47,179 bases of DNA from Actinomycetes bacterium (GCA_014190235.1 BJGC01000006.1:45707-92885); one strand, 5' to 3'; counted from the first letter of the stretch, positions 25,231 through 34,377 are shown. Translations and numbers: made by a program. The notes: generated by a model from the sequence alone, not told the origin.

Positions 25231-25314
25231 TGTCGAAGGGGGGACTTGAACCCCCACGCCCTTGCGAGCGCCGGCCCCTTAAGCCGGTGCGTCTGCCTAT
25301 TCCGCCACTTCGAC
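25231..25314 (-). tRNA. tRNA-Leu, anticodon AAG
   Basis: Read on the minus strand this is a class II tRNA: acceptor stem GTCGAAG/CTTCGAC with discriminator A73, a 3-bp D stem GCG/CGC, anticodon stem CCGGC/GCCGG around the 7-base loop TTAAGGG, a long variable arm with stem CGCTC/GGGCG, and T arm GGGGG-TTCAAGT-CCCCC. The loop gives anticodon AAG followed by G37, as in leucine CUN readers. CCA is not encoded. It lies directly downstream of secG, a place where actinobacteria commonly carry a tRNA-Leu. An A at position 34 is unusual for bacteria. Confidence 0.93.
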
Positions 25315-25342
25315 GAGTGACTGTCATGCTATCGACCGATGG

Positions 25343-25591
25343 TCAGACCGCCAACAAAAAGCCCAACGCAACGACGGTTGTTAACCATGTGACAGCCAAA
25401 ACTGTTGTGATGCGGTTGAGATTTCGTTCTGCTGCTGCTGAGCCCATTGAGGCACCACCAGCACCACCAAACATGTCAGATAAACCGCCACCTTGACCAC
25501 TGTGCAACAGCACGCCCACAATGAGTGACAACATGGCGACCACGTTGATACACACGGTTATGTACATGACAATGTTTCGCACGGTTGCCAA
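25343..25591 (-). CDS. secG: Preprotein translocase subunit SecG
   Basis: SecG is a small membrane subunit that stimulates protein export through SecYEG. The 82-residue protein has two hydrophobic helices separated by the diagnostic LLHSGQGGGLSDMFGGAGG loop. The start may be TTG 25589-25591, two bases after the upstream ATPase stop, or the internal ATG at 25565-25567, which would give 74 residues; neither has a strong ribosome binding site. It belongs to the gap-pgk-tpiA-secG block, here separated from tpiA by a peptide transporter. Confidence 0.93.
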   Translation of the reverse strand: MATVRNIVMYITVCINVVAMLSLIVGVLLHSGQGGGLSDMFGGAGGASMGSAAAERNLNRITTVLAVTWLTTVVALGFLLAV

Positions 25592-25593
25592 GT

Positions 25594-26577
25594 CTACGCT
25601 TCAAGTTCGGGAAAATGGCACGCTGACACTCGTCCATCCCCCCGATCTAGCAACTCTGGCTCGTTTGACGCACAAATATCTTGGGCTTTCCAGCACCGAG
25701 TGCGAAAACGGCAGCCCGATGGTGGATCAATCGGTGACGGGACGTCCCCCGTGAGAACTATGCGACTAATTTTTCGGCCAGAGACAGGATTCGCCACGGG
25801 CACAGCCGACATCAGAGCCTTCGTATACGGATGTGTTGGGTGTCCATAGACGATGTTTGCAGGACCCAACTCAACGATCTTGCCCAGATACATCACCGCC
25901 ACATCATCAGCAATATGTCGAACCACAGACAAATCATGAGCGATGAAAACAAATGCAACTTGTAATTTTGTCTGCAGGTCTTGCATCAAATTAAGAATCT
26001 GAGACTGAATGGACACATCAAGGGCAGACACTGGCTCATCTGCCACAATGACTTTAGGGTTGAGTGCCAGAGAACGCGCAATACCGACGCGTTGTCTTTG
26101 ACCTCCAGAAAACTCGTGTGGAAACCGATTAAAGTGTTCGGGATTCAAGCCCACGAGATGCATTAACTCTTTTACACGACCCACTTCTTCAGATTTAGTG
26201 ACTGTCTTTTGAATACGTAATGGCGTCGCGATAATTTCACCGATACTGTGTCGCGGGTTTAATGATGAGTACGGATCCTGAAAAATAATTTGAATATCGC
26301 GTCTCATTCGACGTAAGTCTGATCCAGATAATCTCGTAACGTCCTCGCCGTCCAAGAAGATAGAACCACTACTTGGTTCGATGAGCCTCATTAAGATTCG
26401 CGCCAACGTGGATTTACCGCAACCAGACTCACCCACCACACCTAATGTCTTGCCCTTCTGCAGCGACAACGAAACACCATCTACCGCTTTGACCTGGCCA
26501 GTTGGTCTTTGTAGCACTCGTGATGATCCGGACGGGAAATACTTCTTAACATCGCGAACCTCAAGTATCGGCGTCAT
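25594..26577 (-). CDS. Oligopeptide ABC transporter ATP-binding protein (OppF/DppF)
   Basis: The 327-residue ATPase has Walker A GESGCGKST (about 51-59), Q-loop IIFQDPYSSLNPR, signature SGGQRQR, Walker B VIVADEP and the C-terminal oligopeptide/dipeptide zone with CRFRTRC. It should pair with the other ATPase of this operon to power peptide import. Its start overlaps the OppD-type gene by ATGA. It is the last gene of the transporter and runs directly into secG. Confidence 0.95.
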   Translation of the reverse strand: MTPILEVRDVKKYFPSGSSRVLQRPTGQVKAVDGVSLSLQKGKTLGVVGESGCGKSTLARILMRLIEPSSGSIFLDGEDVTRLSGSDLRRMRRDIQIIFQDPYSSLNPRHSIGEIIATPLRIQKTVTKSEEVGRVKELMHLVGLNPEHFNRFPHEFSGGQRQRVGIARSLALNPKVIVADEPVSALDVSIQSQILNLMQDLQTKLQVAFVFIAHDLSVVRHIADDVAVMYLGKIVELGPANIVYGHPTHPYTKALMSAVPVANPVSGRKISRIVLTGDVPSPIDPPSGCRFRTRCWKAQDICASNEPELLDRGDGRVSACHFPELEA

Positions 26578-27596
26578 TTTGAAAACGCCTCACGCTGAAC
26601 CCTGCTGACTTCATCTGCGCTGAGATGGCAGGCACTTTGATTCGCGCCAATAGTTCTTAGATTTGGTCGTTGGGTGGCGCATGCACTTTGAGGACCCATT
26701 TCTTGCGAACAACGAGGGCGAAACGCGCATCCTTCAGGAAGATTGATCAAAGAAGGAGGTGTTCCAGAGATTGAGACCAACGATCCTCGCGTGCTTTGGT
26801 CAAAACTGCGAACCGCACGCAGGAGCCCCTGTGTATATGGATGTGAGGGTGTGTCAAAAAGATCCTGAACCGTCGCATATTCGGCCGTTCTGCCAGCGTA
26901 CATCACCATCACTTGTTGAATTGTCTCCGCCACAACCCCAAGATCATGAGTGATCAACATCACTGCTGAATTGTTCTCTTCACGCAGTGCATCGATGAGC
27001 TCGAGTATCTGAGCTTGCACGGTGACGTCAAGCGCTGTTGTTGGTTCGTCAGCAATCAACAATTTTGGTTTGTTTATTAGGGCCATTGCAATGACGATGC
27101 GCTGGCGCATACCGCCAGAAAATTCATGAGGGTAACTCTTCATGCGCTTGCGAGCATCAGGTATTCCGACCTTATCGAGCGCGTTGAGCACGATTGCTTC
27201 TACTTGAGCCTTAGGCGTCTTGGGATGATGAACGAGATACGCCTCCGCGATTTGATAACCCACGGTATAAAAGGGATTTAACGCGCTGAGAGGGTCTTGA
27301 AAGATCATTGCGATTTCACTCCCTCGCACTTGACGCATCTCTGATTCAGGAAGTGCAAGTAAATCGATGCCATTAAGCAATATTTGTCCGCTAACAATTA
27401 CATCGGTTCCGAAATTGAGTCGCATAATTGCGCTCACCATCACGGACTTACCCGAGCCACTTTCTCCAACAATGCCCATGGTCTGACCATTGACAACATC
27501 AAAAGATACGCCGTCAACAGCCTTCACAACGCCGTCGGCAGTATTGAAACTCACGTGTAAGTCGCGCACAGACAACAATGGTGTCGTATTGGTCAT
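26574..27596 (-). CDS. Oligopeptide ABC transporter ATP-binding protein (OppD/DppD)
   Basis: The 340-residue ATPase has Walker [11 protein letters not shown]-loop [12 protein letters not shown], signature SGGMRQR, Walker B LLIADEP and a C-terminal oligo_HPY-type region with CAFRPRC. It is the D-type half of the ATPase pair in Opp/Dpp importers. It overlaps both neighbours (1 base with the permease, 4 with the F-type ATPase), which points to strict co-expression. Confidence 0.95.
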   Translation of the reverse strand: MTNTTPLLSVRDLHVSFNTADGVVKAVDGVSFDVVNGQTMGIVGESGSGKSVMVSAIMRLNFGTDVIVSGQILLNGIDLLALPESEMRQVRGSEIAMIFQDPLSALNPFYTVGYQIAEAYLVHHPKTPKAQVEAIVLNALDKVGIPDARKRMKSYPHEFSGGMRQRIVIAMALINKPKLLIADEPTTALDVTVQAQILELIDALREENNSAVMLITHDLGVVAETIQQVMVMYAGRTAEYATVQDLFDTPSHPYTQGLLRAVRSFDQSTRGSLVSISGTPPSLINLPEGCAFRPRCSQEMGPQSACATQRPNLRTIGANQSACHLSADEVSRVQREAFSK

Positions 27597-28582
27597 TAGT
27601 AACTCCGCACTCGCGGATCAAGAAATCCGTACAAAATATCGACGAACGCATTAGCGATCACGATGAATACCGCTGCTACTAAAGTAGTTGCTACCAATAT
27701 GGGTAGATCAGAGTCATTCACAGCCATAATCGAAAGTTTGCCCATCCCCGGTAAATTAAACACACTCTCGGTAATGACAGCACCGCCCAGCAGTGCAGCA
27801 AAATCCAGACCAGCAATCGTCACAATCGGTAGCAGAGCAGCACGCATCACGTATTTAACAATCAGGGTTTTGCGACGCAACCCCTTCGCAAGCCCAAGGC
27901 GCACGAATTCTTCGTTCATCACTTCAAGTATTCCGTTACGCGTGAGTCGCACATAAGAACTAGCAGAGACAACTGCCAAGGTAAACCACGGCAAGATCAA
28001 AGACATGAACCACTTCGCTGGATTACTAGTTATCCCCTCGTAACGAGGGAACGGTAAAAACCCCGTCCAGATAACAAAGATCATGATCGCCAATAGCCCT
28101 ACAAAAAAAGTCGGCAAACTAATCCCCACAACAGAAAACACTGTTGCGAGTCGATCGGGCCACCGGCCACGCTTTAGTGCTGCCATTGTTCCGAGACCAA
28201 CCCCAATAAGCATCCACAACACAAAGGCCCCGAGCGCAACCGACGTCGTAACGGGTAATGAGCGCGTAATCAGATCTGTGACACATTGGTGTTTGCGAAA
28301 AGAGTATCCAAGAGAAGGCGCAGGACAATGCACCCCTTCAGATGCCCCGTAGGTTCGGCCTTGAACAATGCCTTTCAGGTACTGCCCGTATTGAACGACA
28401 ATCGGTTTGTCGTATCCGAGCCGCTCCCGATTCAGTGCAATAACTTCTGGGCGACAGTTTTTCCCGCATGTTAAGGCTGCGGGATCACTTGGCAATGCCG
28501 CAAAAATTACATAGGTGAAGGCACTGACCGCAAATAAAAGAGCCAACGCGAAGAGAAGTCGCCTCGCAATAAAGATCAACAT
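27596..28582 (-). CDS. Peptide ABC transporter permease (OppB/DppB)
   Basis: The 328-residue permease has an N-terminal transmembrane helix, a periplasm-facing insert with two cysteine pairs (CGKNC near 40 and CPAP...KHQC) and the C-terminal binding_protein-dependent domain with the EAA-type loop SVRLTRNGILEVMNEEFVRLGLAKGL. It forms half of the membrane channel. Start ATG 28580-28582; the only ribosome-binding-like bases (GAGG at 28594-28597) lie 11 bases upstream and fall inside a stem-loop. Confidence 0.93.
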   Translation of the reverse strand: MLIFIARRLLFALALLFAVSAFTYVIFAALPSDPAALTCGKNCRPEVIALNRERLGYDKPIVVQYGQYLKGIVQGRTYGASEGVHCPAPSLGYSFRKHQCVTDLITRSLPVTTSVALGAFVLWMLIGVGLGTMAALKRGRWPDRLATVFSVVGISLPTFFVGLLAIMIFVIWTGFLPFPRYEGITSNPAKWFMSLILPWFTLAVVSASSYVRLTRNGILEVMNEEFVRLGLAKGLRRKTLIVKYVMRAALLPIVTIAGLDFAALLGGAVITESVFNLPGMGKLSIMAVNDSDLPILVATTLVAAVFIVIANAFVDILYGFLDPRVRSY

Positions 28583-28594
28583 ATATGACGAAAC

Positions 28595-28642
28595 CTCAAC
28601 TCAGTGGCCCAGAACAAGGTGTTCTGGGCCACAATCGTTGAG
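28595..28642 (-). promoter_or_regulatory. Intercistronic stem-loop between binding-protein and OppB genes
   Basis: A perfect 12-bp inverted repeat (28604-28615 with 28621-28632, loop of 5) lies in the 68-base gap. A second 6-bp pairing (CTCAAC at 28595-28600 with GTTGAG at 28637-28642) can extend it. There is no following T-run, so it is more likely an mRNA-stabilising or partial-attenuation structure than a full terminator. The outer stem covers the GAGG of oppB. Confidence 0.75.
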
Positions 28643-28650
28643 TTCTTGCT

Positions 28651-30408
28651 CTATTCGGCCAAACCGATTGCACCGACGTTGTACCAACCAAATGGCAACC
28701 ACTGATAGGCGTTGCGCACTCTGGATCCAACGAGATTTTGTGATTTAGTGAACGAACCAGGCACAGCCCATGCTTGGTCAAGCACATACTGGTTAAGTTC
28801 TTGCCACATCTTTGCCTGCTTTGAGCGGTCTACCTCTGCTTTGGCAAGGTTGACTTTGTCACTAAAGGCAGGGTACGCAGGGTCTTCCCAGTTTTGGCTG
28901 TAGTTAAATCCACCCTCTTTTGTGAAGAGTTCTGGAACAACCGTAGAGGCATTGTTCCAGTCAGCAGCCCAACCAGCCCTCATGAGATCACCTGGATCTT
29001 TGTTGATGGTGGCGTAATACTTGCTTGGCTCAATAGCGTTATCAATGATCTTGATTCCAACTGCGCCGAGCGAGTCGATCCAAATCGAAATCAACTTGGC
29101 CCACAGTTCAGACTGACCATGATCGAAGCGAAGCCCGTCTTCGGTTGCATGCTTGTACACATCGGGGCATGCTTCTTTAGCAGCATCCATTTTTGCTTGA
29201 GCAGCCTCAACATTAGGTGTTCCGTCGGCATTGAGGCCCTCGGTCACTGTTCCAGGTGTGTAGTCAGTTGCCAACAATGGATTAATGAAGCTGTCGGCGA
29301 ATTCTCCAGTAAATGGTCCACCACCTGCTGTTCGCAGTGCTTCGCGATTCAGGGATAGCCAAAACGCTTGACGCACTTCAAGGCAGGGAACCTTCTTGAT
29401 ATTGATCATTGTGTAGCTCACAAATCCGTCAAATCCATCAGTTCTGCGGTCAGCAAACTTCGCATCGTCAAAGACGGTCTGAAGGTTTTCTGGTTGAATT
29501 CCACCGTAGACAATGGTTGCCTGATCATCGCCGGCATCCGCGATCATTCGCTCGTCAATGACAGACTCATCAAGACCAAACTGCCAGTGAATCTCGTCCA
29601 CATGAGGTTTGCGCACTGGATCTGAATCCGCACTCCAATTGGGGTTGCGCACCATGACCAGTTCTTTTCCTTCTTCGTACGACTTGATCATGAACGGCCC
29701 AGATGACACTGGCTTAAGAGTGTACTTGTCGGCCGTATCTGATGCTTTTGGCACGGGCGCAAACGCAAGGAGCGCGACTGTGTAATTAAAGTCTGCAACT
29801 GGATTCTTTAGATGGAAGGTGATTGTCTTTCCGTCCTCTGAGCACTCAACTGCTTTTTCATACGCTGCTTGTTGGTCTGCAGTCGCCGTGTACGGACCTG
29901 GATACTCGCCTTCAACCGCAAGCATCGTTGTTGCATAGAGCGGACCTTCATCACCGGTCATCTCGTGAGCGAATGTTCGCGAAACTCCGTATCGAATATC
30001 AGCACACACAATTGCAGCGCCATCTTCGAAAGTAACTCCATCGCGAAGTGTAAATGTCCAAGTCTTGACATCATCAGACGGGGTGCCCGTGTCGGTAGCA
30101 AGGTCGGCCAACAACTGCGTTCCATCCTTACCCGCTACTGGCGTGTACGACGTCAAAGTTCGTGTGATTGTTGATCCCAAAAACCCAAGGTCAGCTCCCG
30201 TGTAGATTCTCTGTGGGTCAAGATTGGTTGCACCTGTGGAGTGATCAAGAATGAACAATGTTCCACCATCTTTGATGCCTTCATCAGTTCCTGACCTACC
30301 GCCGGAAGACTCACCGCTTCCGCTTCCGCCGCTACTGCTACTTCCGCATGCCGAGACGAAAAACGCCCCAACCAATAGCGCTCCAATTATTGCTTTGCGT
30401 GATTTCAT
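28651..30408 (-). CDS. Peptide ABC transporter substrate-binding lipoprotein (SBP family 5)
   Basis: The 585-residue protein has a lipoprotein signal ending in VSAC (C21), a Gly/Ser linker and a family 5 solute-binding domain: GTLFILDHSTGATNLDPQ at the start, GVTFEDGAAIVCADIRYGVSR near 145, and the late WAADWNNAS and NQYVLDQAWAVPG blocks. It would capture oligopeptides outside the membrane and deliver them to the two permeases. AAGGGGAAATC precedes ATG 30408. It sits between the C- and B-type permease genes, an unusual order for this system. Confidence 0.94.
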   Translation of the reverse strand: MKSRKAIIGALLVGAFFVSACGSSSSGGSGSGESSGGRSGTDEGIKDGGTLFILDHSTGATNLDPQRIYTGADLGFLGSTITRTLTSYTPVAGKDGTQLLADLATDTGTPSDDVKTWTFTLRDGVTFEDGAAIVCADIRYGVSRTFAHEMTGDEGPLYATTMLAVEGEYPGPYTATADQQAAYEKAVECSEDGKTITFHLKNPVADFNYTVALLAFAPVPKASDTADKYTLKPVSSGPFMIKSYEEGKELVMVRNPNWSADSDPVRKPHVDEIHWQFGLDESVIDERMIADAGDDQATIVYGGIQPENLQTVFDDAKFADRRTDGFDGFVSYTMINIKKVPCLEVRQAFWLSLNREALRTAGGGPFTGEFADSFINPLLATDYTPGTVTEGLNADGTPNVEAAQAKMDAAKEACPDVYKHATEDGLRFDHGQSELWAKLISIWIDSLGAVGIKIIDNAIEPSKYYATINKDPGDLMRAGWAADWNNASTVVPELFTKEGGFNYSQNWEDPAYPAFSDKVNLAKAEVDRSKQAKMWQELNQYVLDQAWAVPGSFTKSQNLVGSRVRNAYQWLPFGWYNVGAIGLAE

Positions 30409-30470
30409 GATTTCCCCTTTTCGTTATTTCCTACAGTAACAGGAAATCAGTACTAGAAATCAACCCGCGG

Positions 30471-31460
30471 TTAGAGCTGCTGCCTATCGCTTTTGGGGTC
30501 CACGGCATCGCGCAGACCGTCCCCCATCAGATTAAAGGCCATCACCAAAATCATTAGAGTCACCCCTGGAATGAGCAAATAGGTGGGATCGGCTCGGTAA
30601 TACTTGACTGAATCGCCCAGCATGATGCCCCACGACGCCGCAGGTGCCATCAAACCAATGCCCAGAAACGATAGCGACGCCTCTACGGCCACATACCCCG
30701 GCAGGCTGAGAGTGGCAAAAACAATGACTTGTGCCCATAGGTTGGGGAGCAGTTGCTTAAAGACAATATGCGTATTTGAGGCGCCAAACGATCTGGCGGC
30801 GTCAACGAATTCCCGTTCGCGGAGCGACAGTACCTGGCCTCGGATCAGTCTGGCCATATAAACCCATCCAAACACCGTGAGAACCAAAATGATGTATGTC
30901 ATACGGGCAAAATTGCCCTTGGGAACACCCATCGACTCGAGACGTTGCGTAAGCGGTCGATTGAGAGCAATGATCAACAAGAGCGACGGGAAAGCCAATG
31001 TTAAATCGGCGACTCTTGTGATCACAGAGTCCAGCAATCCTCGTCTGAGCCCAGACACCATTCCCAGCACCAGTCCAACGCCAGTGGTGACGATCGTTCC
31101 GATGAAACCAATCAACAACGACACGCGCGCTCCATACATCAAGCGACCAAGAATGTCACGACCAGTTCCGGGTTCAACACCAAGCGGATGATTCCACGAC
31201 ATTCCGCCAAAGCGACCAATGGGATTGCCGTAATCATTCAATGCTTGACGATCAAGAGCGTACGGACTGAGGTTGAAGACACTAGTGAGCAGTGGTGCGA
31301 AGATTGCGATGAGCACGAAAAAAACCACGACACACAACGCAACAACAGCAACTTTGTCGCGACGAAATCGCGCCAATGCGAGTCTCGAGGGAGACAAACC
31401 GACAATAGTAGTATCGGCAACCGTCATCGTCTCGGATCCTGATGCGTTATAGACAGTCAT
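30471..31460 (-). CDS. Peptide ABC transporter permease (OppC/DppC)
   Basis: The 329-residue permease has the N-terminal helix VAVVALCVVVFFVLIAIFAPLL, the conserved HPLGVEPGTGRDILGRLMYG block before the channel domain and the EAA-type loop SLREREFVDAARSFGAS. It pairs with the B-type permease. Its ATG overlaps the tpiA stop by four bases, so translation of the transporter is coupled to the glycolytic genes. A 62-base gap follows before the binding-protein gene. Confidence 0.94.
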   Translation of the reverse strand: MTVYNASGSETMTVADTTIVGLSPSRLALARFRRDKVAVVALCVVVFFVLIAIFAPLLTSVFNLSPYALDRQALNDYGNPIGRFGGMSWNHPLGVEPGTGRDILGRLMYGARVSLLIGFIGTIVTTGVGLVLGMVSGLRRGLLDSVITRVADLTLAFPSLLLIIALNRPLTQRLESMGVPKGNFARMTYIILVLTVFGWVYMARLIRGQVLSLREREFVDAARSFGASNTHIVFKQLLPNLWAQVIVFATLSLPGYVAVEASLSFLGIGLMAPAASWGIMLGDSVKYYRADPTYLLIPGVTLMILVMAFNLMGDGLRDAVDPKSDRQQL

Positions 31461-32254
31461 CGGTCGCCTTCATGTTGTAGACGATACTGCACGATGCGAG
31501 CAAACTCATCTACGTCGAGGCTCGCGCCACCAACAAGTACACCGTCAATGTCTGGTTGAGCCATTATCTCTGCAATGTTGCCGGCTTTCACTGAGCCTCC
31601 GTATTGCAATCTCACTGAGTCACCCGCTTCTTTGCCTAAGAGGACAGCAACTTCTCGACGAATCGCGCCGATCACTTCTTGGGCTTCAACACTTGACGCC
31701 GTTACTCCGGTGCCGATCGCCCAAATAGGCTCGTATGCGATCACCATTGCTGCCACCTGTTCGGGACTGCGCTTGTGCAACGCCGTGCGAACTTGTCCAA
31801 GAACCTTTTCATCAGTGCCGCCCGCTTCACGCTCAGCCAACGTCTCTCCGACGCACAAAATCGGTGTCATTGCATATTTCTGACACGTGGCAATTTTACG
31901 CTGAACCATGTCGTCTGTCTCGCCAAATATTTCGCGTCGCTCACTGTGTCCGACAATCACGTACTTCACGTTCATCTTTGCCAAAAACGATGCCGCAACC
32001 TCACCCGTTAGGGCCCCTTTATCTTCATAGTGGCAATTTTGTGCGCCCAAGACAAAATGTAGTTTGTCGGCGTCAATAAGAGTTTGGACACTGCGTATAT
32101 CTGTAAAAGGTGGATGAATCGAGACTTCAACTGCTTGGAAGTCTTCTTTGGTGACAAGATACGCGAGTTTTTGAATGAACTGAATCGCCTCAAAGTGATT
32201 GAAGTTCATCTTCCAGTTGCCACTGATAATTGGAAGTCGATTATTAGTGGACAT
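31457..32254 (-). CDS. tpiA: Triosephosphate isomerase
   Basis: TpiA interconverts dihydroxyacetone phosphate and glyceraldehyde 3-phosphate. From ATG 32252-32254 it has 265 residues with GNWKMN (Lys near 15), VGHSERREIFGE (catalytic His) and AYEPIWAIGTG (catalytic Glu). AGGAG lies 6 bases before this ATG; an ATG at 32278 would add eight residues without a site. It overlaps the pgk 3' end by 11 bases and the oppC start by 4. Confidence 0.97.
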   Translation of the reverse strand: MSTNNRLPIISGNWKMNFNHFEAIQFIQKLAYLVTKEDFQAVEVSIHPPFTDIRSVQTLIDADKLHFVLGAQNCHYEDKGALTGEVAASFLAKMNVKYVIVGHSERREIFGETDDMVQRKIATCQKYAMTPILCVGETLAEREAGGTDEKVLGQVRTALHKRSPEQVAAMVIAYEPIWAIGTGVTASSVEAQEVIGAIRREVAVLLGKEAGDSVRLQYGGSVKAGNIAEIMAQPDIDGVLVGGASLDVDEFARIVQYRLQHEGDR

Positions 32255-33359
32255 TTGGTGCTCCTCGTAACGCGGCAAGACCAGGCAAGTCGCCTAGTTC
32301 TAGTAGTTCCAATGACGCCCCACCACCCGTGCTGACGTGGTCAACATCGTCTTGAAATCCAAACTGACTCAGCGCTGCTGCGCTGTCGCCGCCACCAACA
32401 ACCGTGAAGGCTTTTGTATCAGCCATCGCCTGAGCAACTGTGCGTGTTCCGGCAGCAAATCGTTGGTCTTCAAACATTCCCATGGGTCCATTCCAAAAAA
32501 CTGTACGGGCATCCATGATGACATCCGAAAACGCCGCAGCCGAACCAGGGCCAATATCAAGACCTTTGGCACCTGCTGGCAGACGACAGCCATACGTGGC
32601 ATATTCACCCGTTGCGTCTAAGCCGGTGATGTCTTCTGGAAGATAAATCTTCTTACCGCTGTCCAGTAATCGTCGACACGTTGCTACTTGGTCTAACTCA
32701 CACAATGAATCTCCTACAGGAAACCCTTGAGCCGCTAAGAATGTAAAACACATTCCGCCACCGATGACCAAGGCATCGACCAAGCCTAGAAGCGCTTCAA
32801 TAACGCCCAACTTGTCGCCCACCTTGGAGCCACCTAACACTGCAATAAAGGGCCGCTTTGGGTGAGAACGCAGCCCTTCGAGCACTTCTACTTCGTGTTG
32901 CAACAAGCGACCCGCAGCAGATGGCAATGTTCGTGGCGGACCCACGATCGACGCATGTGCTCGGTGTGCTGCACCAAATGCATCATCGACATATGCGTCG
33001 ATTCCGCGCACCATTTGCGATACAAAACTGGCATCGTTTTTTTCTTCTCCTGCATCAAAGCGCAGATTCTCGAGCAACTCAACTCCTGGTGCTAGTTGGG
33101 TCAGTCGTTCTCGCACCGGATCCATTGAATCTTTCCTATTTGGGGCGCCTTTTGGTCGTCCTAAATGACTCGCACACACAACAGTGGCCCCTCTTTGGGT
33201 GAGCCAGTTGATCGTGGGCAGTGCCGCTCGAATACGAAAATCATCTGTGATTGTTCGCGCATCATCTGGGCCAGACATCGGAACATTAAAATCAGTACGC
33301 ACGAGCACACGTTTACCCGTTACATCACCAAGATCCTCCAAGGTCGGAAGTCGCGCCAC
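32244..33359 (-). CDS. pgk: Phosphoglycerate kinase, short form
   Basis: Pgk makes ATP from 1,3-bisphosphoglycerate. Typical blocks are VRTDFNVP, CASHLGRPKG, ENLRFDAGEEKND, AVLGGSKVGDKL, VFWNGPMGMFE and TVVGGGDSAAAL. At 371 residues it is shorter than the usual 390-415: DPVRERLTQLAPGVELLENLRF joins directly where most enzymes have about 25 more residues (the strand-helix between the LG..V.F and V.LLEN segments). The active-site residues remain. The start is GTG 33357-33359, 7 bases after the gap stop with no ribosome binding site, implying coupling. Confidence 0.95.
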   Translation of the reverse strand: MARLPTLEDLGDVTGKRVLVRTDFNVPMSGPDDARTITDDFRIRAALPTINWLTQRGATVVCASHLGRPKGAPNRKDSMDPVRERLTQLAPGVELLENLRFDAGEEKNDASFVSQMVRGIDAYVDDAFGAAHRAHASIVGPPRTLPSAAGRLLQHEVEVLEGLRSHPKRPFIAVLGGSKVGDKLGVIEALLGLVDALVIGGGMCFTFLAAQGFPVGDSLCELDQVATCRRLLDSGKKIYLPEDITGLDATGEYATYGCRLPAGAKGLDIGPGSAAAFSDVIMDARTVFWNGPMGMFEDQRFAAGTRTVAQAMADTKAFTVVGGGDSAAALSQFGFQDDVDHVSTGGGASLELLELGDLPGLAALRGAPNVH

Positions 33360-33366
33360 TATCGAC

Positions 33367-34377
33367 TCAGCGCTTCATTGCAGCAGCAACATGTCGAGTC
33401 AAATCCACAAGTCGATTTGAATAACCCCACTCGTTGTCATACCAACCTAGAACCTTGACCAGAGATCCCATGCTCATCGTTAAATCACTGTCAAAAATAC
33501 AACTATGTGGATTAGTCACAATGTCACTCGACACGATTGGGGCATCCGTGTATTCAAGCACGCCCTTTAGCGAACCGTTCGCAGCTTCTCGGAAAGCAGA
33601 ATTAATCTCGTCAACACTTGCTGGCTTCTTGAGATTTGCTACAAAGTCGGTGATCGATCCCGTCGGAACAGGAACACGCAATGATGTTCCGTCCAATTTC
33701 CCCTTCATCGCTTCAAGTACCAAGCTTGTGGCGCGTGCTGCACCCGTACTTGTGGGAATAATGTTAAGAGCAGCCCCTCGCGCCCTGCGCAGGTCGCTGT
33801 GCGGCCCATCAACAAGTTGCTGATCACCTGTGTACGCATGAATCGTGGTCATTAGTCCGTTCTCAACTCCGAATGCATCATCAAGCACCTTCACGAGTGG
33901 AACAAAACAGTTTGTCGTGCAACTAGCATTCGAAATCACACGATGAGATTTAGGGTCAAAGTCGTTGTGGTTGACTCCATATACGAATGTTGCATCAGCA
34001 CCAGTAGCCGGGGCCGACACAATCACTAGCGGAGCGCCTGCGTCGAGATGAGCAGCCGCCTTGTCTCGGTCAGTAAAAAATCCGGTGCTCTCGATAACAA
34101 GATCGACTCCGAGATCCCCCCAACCCAACTTGGCCGGATCGCGTTCTGAAAGCACTCGAAGCAACTTGCCATCGACACTGATTCCACCGTCTACTGCTGC
34201 GATGTCATTAGGCAATACGCCCAACACGGAATCATACTTCAGCAAATGGGCCATCGTCTTGATAGAACCAAGATCATTCACTGCAACAATCTCAATATCA
34301 GCGCCTATTGCTCGCGACGCACGATAAAAATTTCGACCTATACGACCAAAGCCATTTATTCCTACCCGAACCGTCAT
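33367..34377 (-). CDS. gap: Glyceraldehyde-3-phosphate dehydrogenase, type I
   Basis: The 336-residue enzyme oxidises glyceraldehyde 3-phosphate with NAD. It has INGFGRIGRNFYRA at the N-terminus, the catalytic ASCTTNCF cysteine (about 152), HAYTGDQQLVDGPH, RRARGAALNIIPTSTGAA and the C-terminal WYDNEWGYSNRL. Start ATG 34377 has AGAGG about 9 bases upstream. It leads the gap-pgk-tpiA run, 52 bases after rapZ. Confidence 0.97.
   Translation of the reverse strand: MTVRVGINGFGRIGRNFYRASRAIGADIEIVAVNDLGSIKTMAHLLKYDSVLGVLPNDIAAVDGGISVDGKLLRVLSERDPAKLGWGDLGVDLVIESTGFFTDRDKAAAHLDAGAPLVIVSAPATGADATFVYGVNHNDFDPKSHRVISNASCTTNCFVPLVKVLDDAFGVENGLMTTIHAYTGDQQLVDGPHSDLRRARGAALNIIPTSTGAARATSLVLEAMKGKLDGTSLRVPVPTGSITDFVANLKKPASVDEINSAFREAANGSLKGVLEYTDAPIVSSDIVTNPHSCIFDSDLTMSMGSLVKVLGWYDNEWGYSNRLVDLTRHVAAAMKR

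Noticed and set aside
28612-28624. GAAC-N5-GTTC, resembling an actinobacterial LexA box
   Set aside because: The spacer is five rather than four bases and the sequence is simply the centre of the 12-bp stem-loop between transporter genes, not a promoter.
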